28,066 nucleotides of DNA, from positions 1 through 28,066 of the IMG/VR virus record IMGVR_UViG_3300030329_004783; one strand, 5' to 3'. The translations under genes were made by a program, and so were the position numbers. The notes under the pieces were generated by a model. That model saw nothing but the letters and a program-made list of their open reading frames with translations. It had not been told where the DNA came from and made no database searches. This DNA is from a virus. Below are positions 11,073-18,746 of this stretch, piece by piece (position 1 is the stretch's first letter; each line of letters opens with the position of its first letter).

Positions 11073-12562
11073 ATATCCCCCATTGGAAATGCTTTGTTTT
11101 CATCTTTAGGTCTTACAACATGTAAATGCTCTTTTGCTCTAGTTGCACCCACATAAAATAATCTATTTTCATCATCCCGATTTCTTTCATAAGATTTTTG
11201 AGTATTCATAGTAAGGTCTGGTAATATAACTACATTATTCTCTTCTCCACCTTTAACACTATGAATAGTAGATAATTTAATTCGTGGCTCTCTGTTTAAT
11301 TCTTCTCCATTAGCTCTCATTTTCCTAATGTAAGTAATTCTTCTTGATCCAGCAATATCAAAACATTCGTACCAAGTACTTTTGGTATTAAGTCCATGTC
11401 CACTTGTTAGTTGGTCTATTCCATAGAATGATTCTTTAGATAAAGATTTTAATTTATTTTTTTCCCAATTAGCTGGACTCATATACTGAGATATATTCAT
11501 AATATCTTTATAGTGTAATAATTGTCCTTTTCTTAAATGCTCCCAGTTGAGAGCTGCTTCTTGAATATTCTTTTCATAAGATTTATTAAATCTATCTTGA
11601 AAATATAATCCTTTTTCTTTTAAAACTTCTTCCAAAGCTTTTAATTGATATCTTGTTCTAGTTAATACTAACCAGTTTCCTTTATTCATATTAATATCTT
11701 CAAAATTCCAATATTTACTAATTGCTCCTTCATGTGATTTTGGTTTCCATTCTTTATGTAATCGGTTGGAGACTCTTTTTATAATATTTATAGCGTAGTC
11801 ATGAATCTTTCTAGGTATTCTCATTGATTGAGTCAGGTTTAATATTTTTCCTTTCTGTGTAATAAAGGAATCCACATCCGCTCCTGCCCATCTAAATATT
11901 GCCTGATCATCATCCCCTGCAATAAAAGAATCTTGTGTATTAAAACTATCAACCATATCCCATTGCATACGAGATAAATCTTGTGCTTCATCTATAAATA
12001 CTACATCAAACTTTGGAGACTTATCAGATTTTACAAAGTCTAATATCATGTCATTATAATCTATTAAATTGTATAGTTTTTTATATCTATCTAATTCATT
12101 TGCTATAATAATAAGTTTATTATATTTTAATTCTTGAGTATGTTCTTTTAAATTAAATTGTTGGTCTAATGAAATGTTTCTTAATTTTGCAAGACTAATA
12201 ATTCTTAAGTAATCGCTTTTTGTAGTGAACAAACCAGTTTCTTCGTCATCCCAATCGTTATAATCTATAGGTATTTTAATCTTCTTTCCTAAATCTTCAT
12301 AATGTCTACGTTGCATAACGTTTTCTTTATTAATTCCTAAACGTCTAAATGCTAATGAGTGTAATGTTCTAAAATATGGAAGATCATCTTCTGTTAAATT
12401 AAATTTTTTAACAGCTCTATCTCTTGCTTCGTTTGCTGCTTTCTTTGTAAATGCAAAATAACCAACTTTATCTGGATCAGTTTCTTTTAAATAATCATCA
12501 ACTTTATTTAAAAGAGTATGAGTCTTTCCAGTTCCTGGTGGTCCTAATACTATTGTTTTCAA
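11069..12562 (-). CDS. UvrD/Rep-like superfamily 1 DNA helicase
   Basis: About 497 residues. ATP-dependent DNA unwinding is expected from Walker A GPPGTGKT (7-14), AFTKKAANEARDR (motif Ia), Walker B IDEAQD (Asp191-Glu192), motif III GDDDQAIFRWAGA, motif IV region LTQSMRIP, motif V STIHSVKGGE and motif VI LFYVGATRAKEHL. I prefer TTG 12562: it has an AAAGGGG box seven bases upstream and overlaps the nuclease stop as TTGA. The ATGs further upstream (12580, 12592, 12607) lack convincing boxes. It is shorter than bacterial UvrD. Following a PD-(D/E)XK nuclease, it may form a RecB-like helicase-nuclease pair or serve as the fork helicase. Confidence 0.93.
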   Translation of the reverse strand: MKTIVLGPPGTGKTHTLLNKVDDYLKETDPDKVGYFAFTKKAANEARDRAVKKFNLTEDDLPYFRTLHSLAFRRLGINKENVMQRRHYEDLGKKIKIPIDYNDWDDEETGLFTTKSDYLRIISLAKLRNISLDQQFNLKEHTQELKYNKLIIIANELDRYKKLYNLIDYNDMILDFVKSDKSPKFDVVFIDEAQDLSRMQWDMVDSFNTQDSFIAGDDDQAIFRWAGADVDSFITQKGKILNLTQSMRIPRKIHDYAINIIKRVSNRLHKEWKPKSHEGAISKYWNFEDINMNKGNWLVLTRTRYQLKALEEVLKEKGLYFQDRFNKSYEKNIQEAALNWEHLRKGQLLHYKDIMNISQYMSPANWEKNKLKSLSKESFYGIDQLTSGHGLNTKSTWYECFDIAGSRRITYIRKMRANGEELNREPRIKLSTIHSVKGGEENNVVILPDLTMNTQKSYERNRDDENRLFYVGATRAKEHLHVVRPKDENKAFPMGDI

Positions 12563-13227
12563 AAATCCACCCCTTTCCATTGAAGAGGAGACCATGCCCC
12601 ATTCCATGATTTTTCTATAAATTTTGAAGCTTTTATGTTTGTGCTGTCAGAAAAAAACTCCTCACAAAGATTGTGATCAATAACATCATAAAAACATTTT
12701 TCATCTCTTCTTGTTTTAATTAAATCATTTCTAGCATCATTCCAAGACTCTTTAAGTCCTATTCCTTCATAATCACCTTCTGGACAACCAGAAAAAGAAC
12801 ATAGGCTGTAATTTTTTCTTTTTTGATCATTGATTTCATTTTCCTTTAACATTTCAATAGCATACACATAAATTTTACCTTCATTATAATGACCCTGTAC
12901 ATCCCTCAATTTTAAGTTATCGCCTACTATTAACAAACTGTCTTTTTTAAGAATACCCGATCTATGAACTTTATCTCTAAAATTTTTGTAATCTTCTCTA
13001 TAAAACTCTGCTTGACTAGATATAGGTTTTACTTCAACATATATTTTATCGTGTCCATGACAATTTCCAGGTGTAATAATTGCAAAGTCTGGTTGATAAC
13101 CAAACACTCCCTCAACCTCTGGTTCATACTCAATATTCCATCCAAGATTTTTCATAAAAATGTAGTGTCTAGCTTCTAATTTACTTCTAAAATTTATTCC
13201 GTTATATGTTATTGGTATTGCTTTCAT
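12559..13227 (-). CDS. PD-(D/E)XK-type endonuclease
   Basis: 222 residues from ATG 13227, which overlaps the stop of a 19-codon ORF as ATGA. The N-terminal part has the layout of PD-(D/E)XK nucleases: Glu19 in FRSKLEARHY, then YQPDF with Asp47, then VEVK (64-67) giving the ExK pair. The remaining 150 residues are mixed, with four or more cysteines and no obvious second domain. Proteins opening with GINFRSKLEA are common phage endonuclease-like proteins in the replication block, possibly acting as a Holliday-junction, RecB-like or host-DNA-degrading nuclease. It directly precedes the SF1 helicase and overlaps its start. Confidence 0.8.
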   Translation of the reverse strand: MKAIPITYNGINFRSKLEARHYIFMKNLGWNIEYEPEVEGVFGYQPDFAIITPGNCHGHDKIYVEVKPISSQAEFYREDYKNFRDKVHRSGILKKDSLLIVGDNLKLRDVQGHYNEGKIYVYAIEMLKENEINDQKRKNYSLCSFSGCPEGDYEGIGLKESWNDARNDLIKTRRDEKCFYDVIDHNLCEEFFSDSTNIKASKFIEKSWNGAWSPLQWKGVDF

Positions 13228-13283
13228 AATACTAAAAATATCCACATACATGTTAGTATTGTTAAAAATAATAAATCACTCAT
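13224..13283 (-). CDS. 19-residue membrane micropeptide
   Basis: The predicted peptide is MSDLLFLTILTCMWIFLVL, one membrane helix with almost no flanks. An AGGAG box lies nine bases before ATG 13283, the start shares its A with the preceding TGA (TGATG), and the stop overlaps the nuclease ATG as ATGA. All three translation signals fit, and the ORF exactly bridges two real genes. It may be a true micropeptide or only a device that carries ribosomes to the nuclease start. Confidence 0.5.
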   Translation of the reverse strand: MSDLLFLTILTCMWIFLVL

Positions 13284-13483
13284 CACTTAATTCTCCTGAA
13301 AAAACTTCTCCATATTGATGATCTAATGATTGAAACTGCAGTAAATATTAATGCAATGTGAATACTGTCCCATATTGTTGGGTATAAGCCAAAAAATGGA
13401 AAAATGTATAATTGAATAAGAATAGCTAGTATTAATCCACTACCTACATCAATAAAACTTTCTATAAAACATCTCATTTTCAT
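13283..13483 (-). CDS. DUF7220-like two-helix membrane protein
   Basis: 66 residues with two membrane helices (about 12-32 and 41-58) and a basic C terminus (RSSIWRSFFRRIK). The order FIES-x-x-x-V-G-x-G, then PFFG and IFTAVSIIRS matches a small phage membrane family I know as DUF7220. Its role is unknown. It starts at TAATG on the end of the primase gene, so it belongs to the replication operon; a link between replication and membrane is possible but not shown. Confidence 0.82.
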   Translation of the reverse strand: MKMRCFIESFIDVGSGLILAILIQLYIFPFFGLYPTIWDSIHIALIFTAVSIIRSSIWRSFFRRIK

Positions 13484-14991
13484 TAAAATGAATCCTTCGG
13501 TTTAAGTTGTTTTTGTTGATACACTTTTTCTGGTTTTTCAAATGCATCCACTATCATTACACTTGGTCTTTTCTTACCAATATAAATTCTATCATCTTTA
13601 CAACCACAGTGTTGCATTAATAGATCTTGTGTAGTTTGATGTTTTTCTGGCCATTTTCTTCTTTGTAAATAACCATGAAAAAATTTATTAAATATAAAAT
13701 GATGTTTGCCTTCATGAGTCCATACGTTTCCTAAAAATATTTCTTCTTTATTTGTTGTCGCTGCTGAATCATTTAAGCAATATTCTTCTAGATGATCTTT
13801 TAATTGTTCAATTAATGATGATCCAATTGGTGCTTTTATAATTTCTACTCCTGCAAGTAGCATATCTGTATATTTTTCAAATTCTTTTATTGTAATTCTT
13901 GGTGGTTTTTTATTTATTTGTTTTGCAACAGTTCTTCTAAATAGTCTTTGTTCTAATAAAGAATCAATAGTATCTAATTTTATTCTTTCTCCATCTACAT
14001 TAACCCAGTAATATGGTTCGTCTAATTCTACTTTCTGTAAATCACTCAGAGTAGGAAATACTGATTCCCCACCTATTCCAAATTTTCTAGTCTTACATAA
14101 AGATTTATCACAATGGTTACACATTGGTTCTTCATTACATTTAAAACCTAAATCTTTTTTACTGTGAAATTTTATTTTATCTTGAATAACTTTATCTTCT
14201 AGTGGTTCTACAAAATGTGTGTAATTAAATTGATTTATCTTTTTAGGCCATTCTTCTGGCCATTTTCTTTTTGCGTATTGAATGAATTGATAAATAACTC
14301 TATCTCTTCCATCATTTAATTTAGTTTGTGTTAATGATTCTAAACAGGGAGGCCCATCAGAAAATTCTGATTGGGGCCTCTCTACTTTTATGGAACCAAC
14401 ATCTAGTTGTTTTACATTATTATAGATCCCATAAAATTCTTCTAAACTTGCTGCAGTGCCATCATCTTTAAATGCATATCTTGTTGTATCATCACCATTA
14501 AAATACGGTAAATTTAAAAAGTTTCCCGTATCATCTTTCGATTTTAATTCTATTTGTTTTGGAAAAACTTCTGCTCCTCCATAACCTAATATAGCACTAA
14601 TAGATAAAAGTTTATCTCTTACTATTTTTGCTTCTACTGGAACTTCTGTAAATAAAAATACATGAGCACCTCCCGATTTAGATCGGAATACTACCAATGG
14701 TAATTTTAAACTTTTAATTTTATTAATTAATTTTTTATGATCGAAACCTGCATATGAATCTATATCAATGCAGCCCCATCTACATTTATTATCATCGTTA
14801 ATTGGAATAATACCTAAACTTGGTTCTTTACCTTGTAAATGATTTAACCAAAGTTCTTCTGTAACTGGTTCACGTGCTACAAAAGACTTACCTTTTATCT
14901 TTTGCCCATCTGCACCTTTTTTGTCAACATAAGTGACACCACGTGCACGTTCTAATCCTTTAAATATATCTTTAAAATTTGCAACTGACAT
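13483..14991 (-). CDS. Archaeo-eukaryotic-type (AEP) primase
   Basis: 502 residues from ATG 14991 (an in-frame GTG at 15015 lies in a hairpin loop). The catalytic core shows RWGCIDIDSY with the DxD metal site (76-78), then FRSKSGGAHVFLF with the S-x-x-x-x-x-H motif (about 104-113), as in AEP/PrimPol enzymes of the TOTE/primase-S type. A Cys-rich knuckle near residues 285-305 (CNHC, then C) probably binds zinc. The C-terminal 180 residues may be a helical PriCT-like domain. It would lay down primers, and perhaps also copy DNA, for the PolA polymerase downstream. No helicase domain is fused. Confidence 0.85.
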   Translation of the reverse strand: MSVANFKDIFKGLERARGVTYVDKKGADGQKIKGKSFVAREPVTEELWLNHLQGKEPSLGIIPINDDNKCRWGCIDIDSYAGFDHKKLINKIKSLKLPLVVFRSKSGGAHVFLFTEVPVEAKIVRDKLLSISAILGYGGAEVFPKQIELKSKDDTGNFLNLPYFNGDDTTRYAFKDDGTAASLEEFYGIYNNVKQLDVGSIKVERPQSEFSDGPPCLESLTQTKLNDGRDRVIYQFIQYAKRKWPEEWPKKINQFNYTHFVEPLEDKVIQDKIKFHSKKDLGFKCNEEPMCNHCDKSLCKTRKFGIGGESVFPTLSDLQKVELDEPYYWVNVDGERIKLDTIDSLLEQRLFRRTVAKQINKKPPRITIKEFEKYTDMLLAGVEIIKAPIGSSLIEQLKDHLEEYCLNDSAATTNKEEIFLGNVWTHEGKHHFIFNKFFHGYLQRRKWPEKHQTTQDLLMQHCGCKDDRIYIGKKRPSVMIVDAFEKPEKVYQQKQLKPKDSF

Positions 14992-15000
14992 AACTTTCAA

Positions 15001-15034
15001 AGTGGGCGTTTCCACTCTCGCTTAGACGCCCACT
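15001..15034 (-). promoter_or_regulatory. Hairpin before the primase gene
   Basis: A perfect nine-base inverted repeat, AGTGGGCGT (15001-15009) and ACGCCCACT (15026-15034), with a 16-base loop. In the minus-strand message the stem ends nine bases before AUG 14991. There is no T run, so it may act on translation or message stability rather than as a strong terminator. An alternative GTG start (15015) sits in the loop. Confidence 0.6.
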
Positions 15035-15047
15035 ACCTAGGATTCGG

Positions 15048-15806
15048 TTAGTATGGTGTACTTGAAGTTTCTTCAGTTCCGTGTTTAACTTTAACCTTAC
15101 CTTTGCTGATTTGTGCAGCAAAATTTTTGGAAAGTTCATACACTTCTTTTTTTTCAACTGGGCCAACTTTAGTCACATCCCATCCAAACCATGTTCCTTT
15201 GTCATTAGACATCTGAACGGTTTTTAGATTATAAATATGGCTATATGTAGGCGGTGTAAATAAACCATTTTTACCTTGAAGTTTAATACCCATCATCATT
15301 GAATTCCATTTTCTACTCACTTTTAATTGAGTAGCTTTCATAGAAATCAAAGCTGAAGATGGACTACCATTCATAAAAATAACATAATGATTAGCTGTAT
15401 TTTCTAAATAGTTTCCATTAGGTAAACGATCTTTAAATGATTTATCTCTACTAGTGCTACTAACAATATCACTATCAGCATCATGAATAGCTACAGGAGA
15501 ACCTTGGCTCGCGCCTCTGTCTTGCCATTCCACGTATTTTCTTTCATAAAAAACTGGAATAACATCTACTCCTTTTTTACCATCAAAAAGTTGATTTGTG
15601 ACAGTGTTAAATATCATTCCTGGTTCTGCACCCTCAATGAATTTTTCATTCATCTTGTTTACTTCAGGAGATAACTGCCCCAAGACTTTCAAAAATGGTA
15701 ACGCAAGATCTTCCTGCGTCATATTTTGAGAGCCAGCATTTGCATCTGCTTCGAAAATATTCGTAGACAGCGCACCTGCATTTGTTTTAGTTGTTACATT
15801 GTTCAT
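15048..15806 (-). CDS. Conserved phage protein, candidate ssDNA-binding protein
   Basis: 252 residues. Conserved-looking core: QEDLALPFLKVLGQLSPEVN, then EPGMIFNTVTN, GVDVIPVFYERKYVEW, and a later beta-rich part (HYVIFMNGSP, SRKWNSMMMGIKL, PPTYSHIYNL). The C terminus is basic and flexible (KGKVKVKHGTEETSS). Families with this N-terminal pattern occur in podovirus replication modules next to the coiled-coil protein at 15809, and some are considered ssDNA-binding proteins from their position. I see no certain OB-fold motif. AAAAGGA lies upstream of ATG 15806. As the gene between the AEP primase and the first operon genes, a replication role is likely. Confidence 0.72.
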   Translation of the reverse strand: MNNVTTKTNAGALSTNIFEADANAGSQNMTQEDLALPFLKVLGQLSPEVNKMNEKFIEGAEPGMIFNTVTNQLFDGKKGVDVIPVFYERKYVEWQDRGASQGSPVAIHDADSDIVSSTSRDKSFKDRLPNGNYLENTANHYVIFMNGSPSSALISMKATQLKVSRKWNSMMMGIKLQGKNGLFTPPTYSHIYNLKTVQMSNDKGTWFGWDVTKVGPVEKKEVYELSKNFAAQISKGKVKVKHGTEETSSTPY

Positions 15807-15808
15807 GT

Positions 15809-16360
15809 TTATTGTTTCCTTTTTATTGTTGTTTTATTTCCAACAAATATGTTGAAAAGTTCCGTTGGCATGTCTTTACCTGCCTCAGTACGCTCACGGA
15901 CTAGCGCTTTAAGAGTCATGGGCTCAACCTTCATCTTTTGTGTTGGCTGAAACCCACGCTCTTGTGCAAGAGCAGCATAATCAGCTGCCTTGTTTTCTTC
16001 GTTGCGACCAAAGGACACGGATATCTCATTTTTGATTATGTCCCCTAATCCATTGTCACGAAGCCAGTTAAAAGCCTTCTCTTTATTAGCTACAGTAATA
16101 TTTGCGCTATAAAAAGGCTTAACATCTACTGAAGAACCATCCATAAGTTTAAGATGAGATAAACCCATCTCTGCCATCATGGTTGGAATAACCTCCCCAG
16201 ATAAATGTTCTAATTTCTTTTTTGAACTCTTCAAATTTTCTTCTTGGTTTTCTATACTTCTTTGAAGTTGTTCTAATCTTTCAACTTGATCAGCTAAAGA
16301 TTGTATGTTGTCAGTTTTTTTAATGACCTCCTGTTGGTCTTTTTCAAAATCAATTGTCAT
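15809..16360 (-). CDS. Coiled-coil phage protein (DUF7173-like)
   Basis: 183 residues from ATG 16360, which has a perfect AAAGGAG box; the ATG at 16378 is less likely. The first 65 residues form a long coiled coil (ADQVERLEQLQRSIENQEEN and on), then the segment PTMMAEMGLSHLKLMDGSSV, DVKPFYSANI, EKAFNWLRDNGLGDII, SVSFGRNEE and MTLKALVRERTEAG. This order belongs to a widespread podovirus replication-region family, which I believe is catalogued as DUF7173 (number from memory). Role unproven; the coiled coil suggests oligomerisation and its neighbour is the ssDNA-binding candidate. Confidence 0.82.
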   Translation of the reverse strand: MTIDFEKDQQEVIKKTDNIQSLADQVERLEQLQRSIENQEENLKSSKKKLEHLSGEVIPTMMAEMGLSHLKLMDGSSVDVKPFYSANITVANKEKAFNWLRDNGLGDIIKNEISVSFGRNEENKAADYAALAQERGFQPTQKMKVEPMTLKALVRERTEAGKDMPTELFNIFVGNKTTIKRKQ

Positions 16361-16712
16361 CGATTTCTCCTTTCTCATATAAGTTAATTGATATAGGATA
16401 ATATTTTCTTTCTTGTTTATCCCATTTTAATAGATTGTATTTTCCATTAGTGATGTCAGAAACTATAGAGCATGCAACACCAATTATCGCAGGATCACCT
16501 GTTAATAACAAATAATCTCCTTCTTTAAAATCCTTTAAACTTTTTCTTAGTTTAAAAATTAAAGGACCTGGAGAAAAAATTATTTGAGAAAATTCTGGTA
16601 GTAAAAATTTAAATTTTCCATACTGAGAAGCACCTATAATGTTAATCTTAGGGTTGCCCGCTTGTGTACCTGGAATTTCCTGAATTACATAAACTATATT
16701 TTCTTCTTTCAT
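16350..16712 (-). CDS. Conserved phage protein, first gene of replication operon
   Basis: 120 residues, predicted beta-rich: YVIQEIPGTQ, NPKINIIGASQYGKFKFLLP, SPGPLIFKLRKSLKDFKEGDY, LLLTGDPAIIGVACSIV. No known function. The segment 'GDYLLLTGDPAIIGVA' recalls phage proteins adjacent to SNF2 helicases in marine podoviruses. ATG 16712 lies at or next to the predicted transcription start of the leftward half of the two-way promoter (16716-16748), so the message would be leaderless or nearly so. Its end overlaps the next gene's ribosome-binding site. Confidence 0.75.
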   Translation of the reverse strand: MKEENIVYVIQEIPGTQAGNPKINIIGASQYGKFKFLLPEFSQIIFSPGPLIFKLRKSLKDFKEGDYLLLTGDPAIIGVACSIVSDITNGKYNLLKWDKQERKYYPISINLYEKGEIDDN

Positions 16713-16715
16713 GTC

Positions 16716-16748
16716 TTGACATATAGTTCATCATGGATTATATGTCAA
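16716..16748. promoter_or_regulatory. Palindromic two-way promoter
   Basis: TTGACATATA (16716-16725) and TATATGTCAA (16739-16748) form a perfect ten-base inverted repeat with 13 bases between. Read rightward: TTGACA, 17 bases, TATATG. Read leftward: TTGACA, 17 bases, TATATG. So each arm is the -35 of one promoter and the -10 of the other. Rightward transcription leads to the SNF2 gene at 16767; leftward to ATG 16712 with almost no leader. The two promoters cannot be occupied at once, and the palindrome could also be an operator for a dimeric repressor. Confidence 0.75.
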
Positions 16749-16766
16749 CCCATAGAAAGAAAAATT

Positions 16767-18197
16767 ATGAATTATAAATTTAAGACAAAGCCTTATAAGC
16801 ATCAATTGACTGCTTTAGAGAAGTCATGGAATAGAGAAACTTTTGCTTATTTTATGGAAATGGGTACGGGTAAAACTAAAGTATTAATAGACAACCTTGC
16901 TATGTTGTATGATAAGGGTAAAATAGATAGTGCTTTAATTATTGCACCTAAAGGTGTTATTAAAACATGGTATGAACAAGAAATACCAACTCATTTACCA
17001 AATCACATAGAAAATGTGACTGTATTGTGGCAATCAAATATTAATAAAAAACAAAAAGAAAAATTAGACACTTTATTTGAAACAAGTGGAGATCTTCATA
17101 TATTAATAATGAATGTGGAAGCATTTAGCACAGAAAAAGGAGTTAAATATGCTGAGAGTTTTTTAAACTCTCATCGATGTTTAATGGCGGTCGATGAATC
17201 AACAACTATTAAAACGCCAACGGCAAAAAGAACTAAAAACATCATTTCTATTGGAAGTAAGGCCAGATACAGAAGAATACTTACAGGTTCTCCTGTCACA
17301 AAAAACCCATTAGATTTATATAGTCAATGTGAATTTTTAAGTCCTTGGTTATTGGACTTTACTTCATACTACGCGTTTCGTAATAGATATGCAGAAATGA
17401 AAACTTTAAATATAAGAGGTAGATCAATACAAGTGGTAGATAAATTTAAAAATTTAAGTGAATTATCTGATCAATTAAAAGGATTTTCTTATAGAGTATT
17501 AAAAGAAGATTGTTTAGATTTACCAGAGAAGAATTGGACTAAAAGACAAATTACTTTATCTGCAGATCAAAGAAAAATATATACTCAAATGAAAGAAACA
17601 GCATTAGCACACTTAAATGGTAAAGTTACAAGCACCATGACCGTTTTAACTCAATTGATGAGATTACATCAAATTACATGTGGTCATTTTACAGCTGATG
17701 ATGGTACTACACAAGAAATAGCTAATAATAGAACTAATGAACTAATGAACGTTTTAGATGAATTAGAAGGAAAAGCAATTATATGGGCAAACTATCAACA
17801 TGACATTATAAACATTATTAAAGAAGTTGTTAAGGTCCATGGTCCAGGCTCCATTGTCGATTATTATGGGCTCACGCCACAATCAGAAAGACAAGAAAAT
17901 ATAAAAAGATTTCAAAATAACGATAAATGTAGGTTTTTAGTAGGAACTCCTCAAACAGGTGGCTACGGTATAACACTTACCGCAGCCAACACTGTAATCT
18001 ATTACTCTAATGGCTATGATTTAGAGAAAAGACTCCAATCAGAAGATAGAGCACACAGAATAGGTCAAAAGAAAAATGTCACGTACGTTGATATTATTGC
18101 AGAAGATACAGTTGATGAAAAAATTGTCAAAGCACTTCGCGATAAAGTCAATATTGCTTCTCAAGTACTAGGAGAAGACTTAAAAGCTTGGATATAG
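16767..18197 (+). CDS. SNF2-family (superfamily 2) DNA helicase/translocase
   Basis: 476 residues from ATG 16767; the frame extends upstream but across the promoter. Motifs: Q-like KPYKHQ, Walker A MGTGKTKV (32-39), APKGVIKTW (Ia), DEST (143-146; variant of DEAH), LTGSPVTK (III), ANYQHDI (IV), GGYGITLTAANTV (V) and SEDRAHRIGQ (VI, His430). This is a compact SNF2 ATPase that tracks on double-stranded DNA; phage versions are common in marine podoviruses and may drive branch migration, remodel protein-DNA complexes, or replace a fork helicase. It is the only large plus-strand gene, divergent from the replication operon through a shared promoter. Confidence 0.95.
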   Translation: MNYKFKTKPYKHQLTALEKSWNRETFAYFMEMGTGKTKVLIDNLAMLYDKGKIDSALIIAPKGVIKTWYEQEIPTHLPNHIENVTVLWQSNINKKQKEKLDTLFETSGDLHILIMNVEAFSTEKGVKYAESFLNSHRCLMAVDESTTIKTPTAKRTKNIISIGSKARYRRILTGSPVTKNPLDLYSQCEFLSPWLLDFTSYYAFRNRYAEMKTLNIRGRSIQVVDKFKNLSELSDQLKGFSYRVLKEDCLDLPEKNWTKRQITLSADQRKIYTQMKETALAHLNGKVTSTMTVLTQLMRLHQITCGHFTADDGTTQEIANNRTNELMNVLDELEGKAIIWANYQHDIINIIKEVVKVHGPGSIVDYYGLTPQSERQENIKRFQNNDKCRFLVGTPQTGGYGITLTAANTVIYYSNGYDLEKRLQSEDRAHRIGQKKNVTYVDIIAEDTVDEKIVKALRDKVNIASQVLGEDLKAWI

Positions 18198-18237
18198 TCC
18201 AGTAAAACGTAGGACTATACGCGTAGCGCGCGCAAAT
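18193..18237. terminator. Hairpins between convergent SNF2 and Hsp20 genes
   Basis: A perfect eight-base inverted repeat, TATAGTCC (18193-18200) and GGACTATA (18212-18219), includes the SNF2 stop codon. It is followed by a small CGCG-TAG-CGCG hairpin, a GC-rich patch (GCGCGCGC), then AAATTTT. The GC stem followed by T4 fits a rightward intrinsic terminator; the first repeat could serve the leftward direction. Confidence 0.55.
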
Positions 18238-18248
18238 TTTCAAATTGA

Positions 18249-18656
18249 CTATTTTACCGATATTTTTTTTGGCTTTTTGTTTTCTGGTGGATCGTATTTC
18301 AAATCCACTTTCAACATTCCATCTTCTAATTTAGCTCCAGTACATTCAACGTACTCTGATAACTGAAGTTGTTTTTTAAACGCACGTTTAGCTATACCTC
18401 TATGGACAAAATCCTCTTTATCTTCAGAAGATTTTCCTTCAATAGATAATACTCCATCTTGAACCTGGACATTAATGTCTGATTTTTTGTAACCAGCCAC
18501 TGCCATCTCTAAGATGTATTTATCTTCACCTGCTTTCATTATGTTATAATGTGGAAAGCCTGCGTTTATAGTTGGAAGTCGATGAAATCTATGGAAGAAA
18601 TTCTCGAAACCAATTGCGTTGTTTAGGAAATTATTTAAATTTATTAGATCAGTCAT
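18249..18656 (-). CDS. Hsp20 small heat-shock protein (IbpA-like)
   Basis: 135 residues of the alpha-crystallin family, which hold unfolding proteins without using ATP. The N terminus (about 1-34) is Phe/His-rich; the crystallin domain begins at FPHYNIMKAGEDKYILEMAV (34-53), with GYKKSDINV, VLSIEG, RGIAKRAFKKQLQL, and the family hallmark AKLEDGMLKVDL (108-119). The C terminus (KPKKISVK) supplies the I-x-V-type tail anchor. Class-A-like spacing resembles proteobacterial IbpA and cyanophage Hsp20. A perfect AAGGAGG box precedes ATG 18656. Phage Hsp20 may help capsid folding or host survival; it lies directly downstream of the lysis and virion genes. Confidence 0.95.
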   Translation of the reverse strand: MTDLINLNNFLNNAIGFENFFHRFHRLPTINAGFPHYNIMKAGEDKYILEMAVAGYKKSDINVQVQDGVLSIEGKSSEDKEDFVHRGIAKRAFKKQLQLSEYVECTGAKLEDGMLKVDLKYDPPENKKPKKISVK

Positions 18657-18685
18657 AGTAACCTCCTTGTTTAGACAGTTAATAA

Positions 18686-18744
18686 TTAAGAGCCTTCCTA
18701 AAGCACTCTTAAGACTTATATATACTATTTTGTGGTAATTACAA
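18686..18744 (-). promoter_or_regulatory. Possible promoter and leader hairpin of Hsp20
   Basis: Minus strand TTGTAA (18744-18739) lies 16-18 bases before TATATATA (18724-18717). Just after the predicted start is the inverted repeat TTAAGAG/CTCTTAA (18712-18706 with 18692-18686), leaving 30 bases to the AAGGAGG box. It may be the Hsp20 promoter with a structured leader, or a terminator for the endolysin message; the sequence does not decide. Confidence 0.4.
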
Positions 18745-18746
18745 CC

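Noticed and set aside
14972-15166. Minus-strand frame overlapping the end of the ssDNA-binding candidate and primase start
   Set aside because: Overlaps two strong genes, includes the hairpin, and has no ribosome site or protein-like composition.
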